A DNA stretch of 7,250 bases, taken from contig CAKUFI010000108.1 in the NCBI GenBank assembly GCA_934647305.1, positions 1 through 7,250 on the forward strand, written 5' to 3'. Position 1 is the stretch's first letter. Each line of letters starts with the position of its first letter. A program made the position numbers and the translations under genes. Positions 6,079 through 7,250 of the stretch are shown here, piece after piece. Below the pieces are notes generated by a model. It did no database searches. It was not told the origin of the DNA and saw only the letters and a program-made list of their open reading frames with translations. Source of the DNA: an uncultured Clostridia bacterium. GTDB lineage: Bacteria > Bacillota > Clostridia > Christensenellales > Aristaeellaceae.

Positions 6079-6474
6079 ATGGTGAGAGAACGAGAGGAAG
6101 TTTCCGCGCGCGCAAGCCGGGCCGTTCGCACCGCGCCCCCCAAAGGACGCATGCAGGCGGGCGAGCCTGACCCCGATCGCGTGGCGCTGAGCCGCGAACA
6201 GCTGAAGATTTCGCGGTGGCTGAAAAAGCTGAAGTTCCGAAGGGTGCTTTTCGGCGGCGTGAGCGAGCAGGACGTTTGGAAGCGGATGAACGAACTGAAC
6301 TCCATGTACGAGGTTGCACTGGCGGCGGAACGCGCGCGGTGCGACGCGCTGATCGAGCAGGCGCGCTCCGAGGCGGCTTCCGCGGGAAGCGAAACGCCCC
6401 GGTATGAGCGGACTGCACGCTTCGGCCGGTATGAGGAAGAGGTTCGGCCCGGAAGGCGGGTGGATCATGCGTAA
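6079..6474 (+). CDS. Conserved small cytoplasmic protein with DivIVA-like core, pilus-locus accessory
   Basis: This 131-residue, highly charged protein has no signal peptide or membrane span. ATG 6079 is preceded by AAGGAGG at 6066-6072. The N-terminal ~35 residues are basic and probably disordered. The core (about 41-93) runs LKISRWLKKLKFRRVLFGGV, then SEQDVWKRMNELNSMYE, then an Ala/Glu/Arg helix likely to form a coiled coil. The pattern Phe-Gly-Gly-Val-x-Glu-x-Asp-Val followed by Leu/Asn and Tyr-Glu resembles the DivIVA N-terminal motif (F-x-G-Y-D-x-x-E-V-x-x-F-L), which targets membranes. From memory, similar small proteins occur beside sortase-pilus genes in Clostridia, but I know of no assigned function. 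Its stop overlaps the start of the next gene by eight bases, implying coupled translation and perhaps a joint role. The C-terminal ~35 residues are Arg/Glu-rich and look poorly conserved. Confidence 0.75.
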   Translation: MVREREEVSARASRAVRTAPPKGRMQAGEPDPDRVALSREQLKISRWLKKLKFRRVLFGGVSEQDVWKRMNELNSMYEVALAAERARCDALIEQARSEAASAGSETPRYERTARFGRYEEEVRPGRRVDHA

Positions 6475-7015
6475 AGATCCCCGGTCAACACCGATTTCGG
6501 AAACCATCACAGCCAGGCGCAGCGCGGCGAGTACGCGGGCGGGCTATCTGAGCCTGCTGATGCGCGTGGTGGGACTGGCAGTGGTTGCGTGGCTGCTGCT
6601 GACGCAGGTCTTTCTGATCACGCAAATGCACGGGCAGAGCATGTTCCCGGCGATGAAGGACGGCGACCTGATCATCGGGTACCGTTTGCAGCGGGAATAC
6701 GCGAAAGGCGACGTGATCGTGTACACGGTGAACGGCGAGACGCATGTCGGCCGCATCGTGGCGCGGGAAAACGACTACGTGCAGATGGGCGACAGCGGCG
6801 CGCTGTATGTCAACGGCATGACGCAGTCGGGGGAGATCATCTACCCCACCTACGCCCGCGAGGGCGCGGAGTATCCCCAGCAGGTTCCGGAGGGCAGCGT
6901 CTACGTGCTCGGCGATTACCGCACGAACACGCAGGACAGCCGCGACTTCGGGGCAATCCCCATCAAAAACGTGCAGGGCAAGGTGATTACGATCCTGCGC
7001 AGGCGCGGGCTGTAA
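6467..7015 (+). CDS. Signal peptidase I-like membrane protein lacking the usual catalytic lysine
   Basis: This 182-residue protein has an N-terminal cytoplasmic arm, one membrane span (about 31-51) and an extracellular S26-fold domain. Box B is HGQSMFPAM with the expected nucleophile Ser58. Box E is GDYRTNTQDSRDFG (149-162). In the segment that normally reads Lys-Arg-Ile/Val-Val, the sequence is HVGRIVA, so the general-base lysine is replaced by Gly95. The S. pyogenes pilus protein SipA also has altered Ser and Lys positions and is needed for pilus polymerisation rather than ordinary signal-peptide cleavage (recalled). A similar role, or unusual catalysis, is inferred here. ATG 6467 is chosen because GGAAGG (6451-6456) is well spaced and it overlaps the upstream stop; ATGs at 6431 and 6404 lack good sites. 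It lies between the small DivIVA-like gene and a secreted-protein gene. Confidence 0.85.
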   Translation: MRKDPRSTPISETITARRSAASTRAGYLSLLMRVVGLAVVAWLLLTQVFLITQMHGQSMFPAMKDGDLIIGYRLQREYAKGDVIVYTVNGETHVGRIVARENDYVQMGDSGALYVNGMTQSGEIIYPTYAREGAEYPQQVPEGSVYVLGDYRTNTQDSRDFGAIPIKNVQGKVITILRRRGL

Positions 7016-7029
7016 GGGCAGCGCCACAC

Positions 7030-7094
7030 GCGCGGCGGTTGAGAAGAGGGCGCCGCGCACCCTATGGTGAGATGCAGCCGAACGGGCTGTCTCA
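7030..7094 (+). promoter_or_regulatory. Two leader hairpins before the last gene
   Basis: GCGCGGCG (7030-7037) pairs perfectly with CGCCGCGC (7051-7058) over a 13 nt loop. Then TGAGA-TG-CAGCC (7068-7079) pairs with GGCTG-TCTCA (7085-7094), with TG bulged, over GAACG. Neither is followed by a T-tract. They could protect or process the mRNA so that the downstream secreted protein is made in excess. A weak promoter-like pair (TTGAGA 7039-7044, TATGGT 7063-7068) overlaps them and is not convincing. Confidence 0.5.
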
Positions 7095-7127
7095 ATAGAA
7101 GAGGGAATAATTAAGGAGGAAAGAATC

Positions 7128-7250
7128 ATGAAGAAGTTCCTGTCTCTGATGCTCGCGGTTCTCATGCTGCTGAGCATGGCTACTGTGGCGTTCGCGGAAG
7201 ATCTTGGCTCGCCGAAGCAGAATGACGAAGGTTGGAACAAGGGTTATTTC
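7128..7250 (+). CDS. Secreted protein, N-terminus only (possible major pilin)
   Basis: Only the first 41 codons are in the window; the frame is open to the edge. MKKF is followed by a hydrophobic run and an AFA|ED signal-peptidase site after about residue 23, a typical Sec signal peptide. The mature start reads EDLGSPKQNDEGWNKGYF, and I recognise no domain in it. The AAGGAGG at 7113-7119, eight bases before ATG, suggests high expression. Its position right behind the signal-peptidase-like gene is where clostridial pilus loci often place the backbone subunit, but that identity is inferred. Downstream sequence with a sorting signal and a sortase gene would settle it. Confidence 0.75.
   Translation, partial: MKKFLSLMLAVLMLLSMATVAFAEDLGSPKQNDEGWNKGYF

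Noticed and set aside
5987..6085. Small GTG-started frame of 32 codons overlapping the next gene start
   Set aside because: The GAGGAG directly abuts the GTG with no spacing, and the Arg-rich translation crosses a hairpin and the next ribosome binding site.
6404..6466. Upstream ATG starts (6404, 6431) for the signal-peptidase-like gene
   Set aside because: Neither has a good ribosome binding site, and the extra residues fall entirely within the upstream gene; ATG 6467 has GGAAGG at correct spacing.
2179..6510. Two further long minus-strand frames (2179-4344 and 4357-6510)
   Set aside because: Both lie opposite the surface protein and accessory genes, are Arg/His/Leu-rich shadow translations, and have no credible ribosome site or domain.
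7039..7068. Promoter-like TTGAGA/TATGGT pair before the last gene
   Set aside because: The -10 matches only four of six bases, the spacing is 18, and the elements overlap a strong hairpin.

Overview
The window looks like chromosomal DNA of a GC-rich Gram-positive anaerobe of the class Clostridia (Bacillota). The reasons are strong AAGGAGG-type ribosome binding sites, consensus sigma-A promoters, a sortase-type C-terminal sorting signal, an InlB-type repeat surface protein, and a clostridial-style membrane protein of the PTS_EIIC_2 type. Genus cannot be decided from the sequence. All credible genes are on the + strand.

Left end (1-445): no gene. This stretch holds two copies of a ~90 bp direct repeat (1-90 and 208-296, 207 bp apart), each with an internal GC-rich hairpin, and several further hairpins and palindromes between and after them. 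A good sigma-A promoter (446-474) then opens a two-gene unit: a 347-residue PTS_EIIC_2-type membrane protein (507-1550) and, starting on the very next base, the tRNA adenosine deaminase gene tadA (1551-2003). A hairpin terminator at 2037-2069 closes it.

Middle (2070-5850): an intergenic region with a 16 bp palindrome, a tandem 9-mer and a perfect-consensus promoter (TTGACA-17-TATAAT) leads through a ~105 nt untranslated leader into a 1160-residue secreted, wall-anchored protein. It has a signal peptide, a Pro-Glu-Ala-Thr repeat linker, a series of InlB/MucBP-like beta domains, a DUF7601-like domain and a VPDTG sorting signal.

Right end (5851-7250): after a hairpin come a 131-residue protein with a DivIVA-like core motif, an overlapping signal-peptidase-I-like membrane protein whose usual catalytic lysine position is glycine, and, behind two leader hairpins and a very strong ribosome binding site, the first 41 codons of another secreted protein, possibly the major pilin.

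Taken together, 2228-7250 reads as the front half of a sortase-dependent pilus or surface-fibre locus: large adhesin (tip or stalk), small cytoplasmic accessory protein, signal-peptidase-like assembly factor, then a likely major subunit. No sortase is visible; one would be expected just downstream. The most noteworthy points are the degenerate signal peptidase coupled to a small uncharacterised DivIVA-like partner, and the regulatory architecture ahead of the adhesin and of the last gene.
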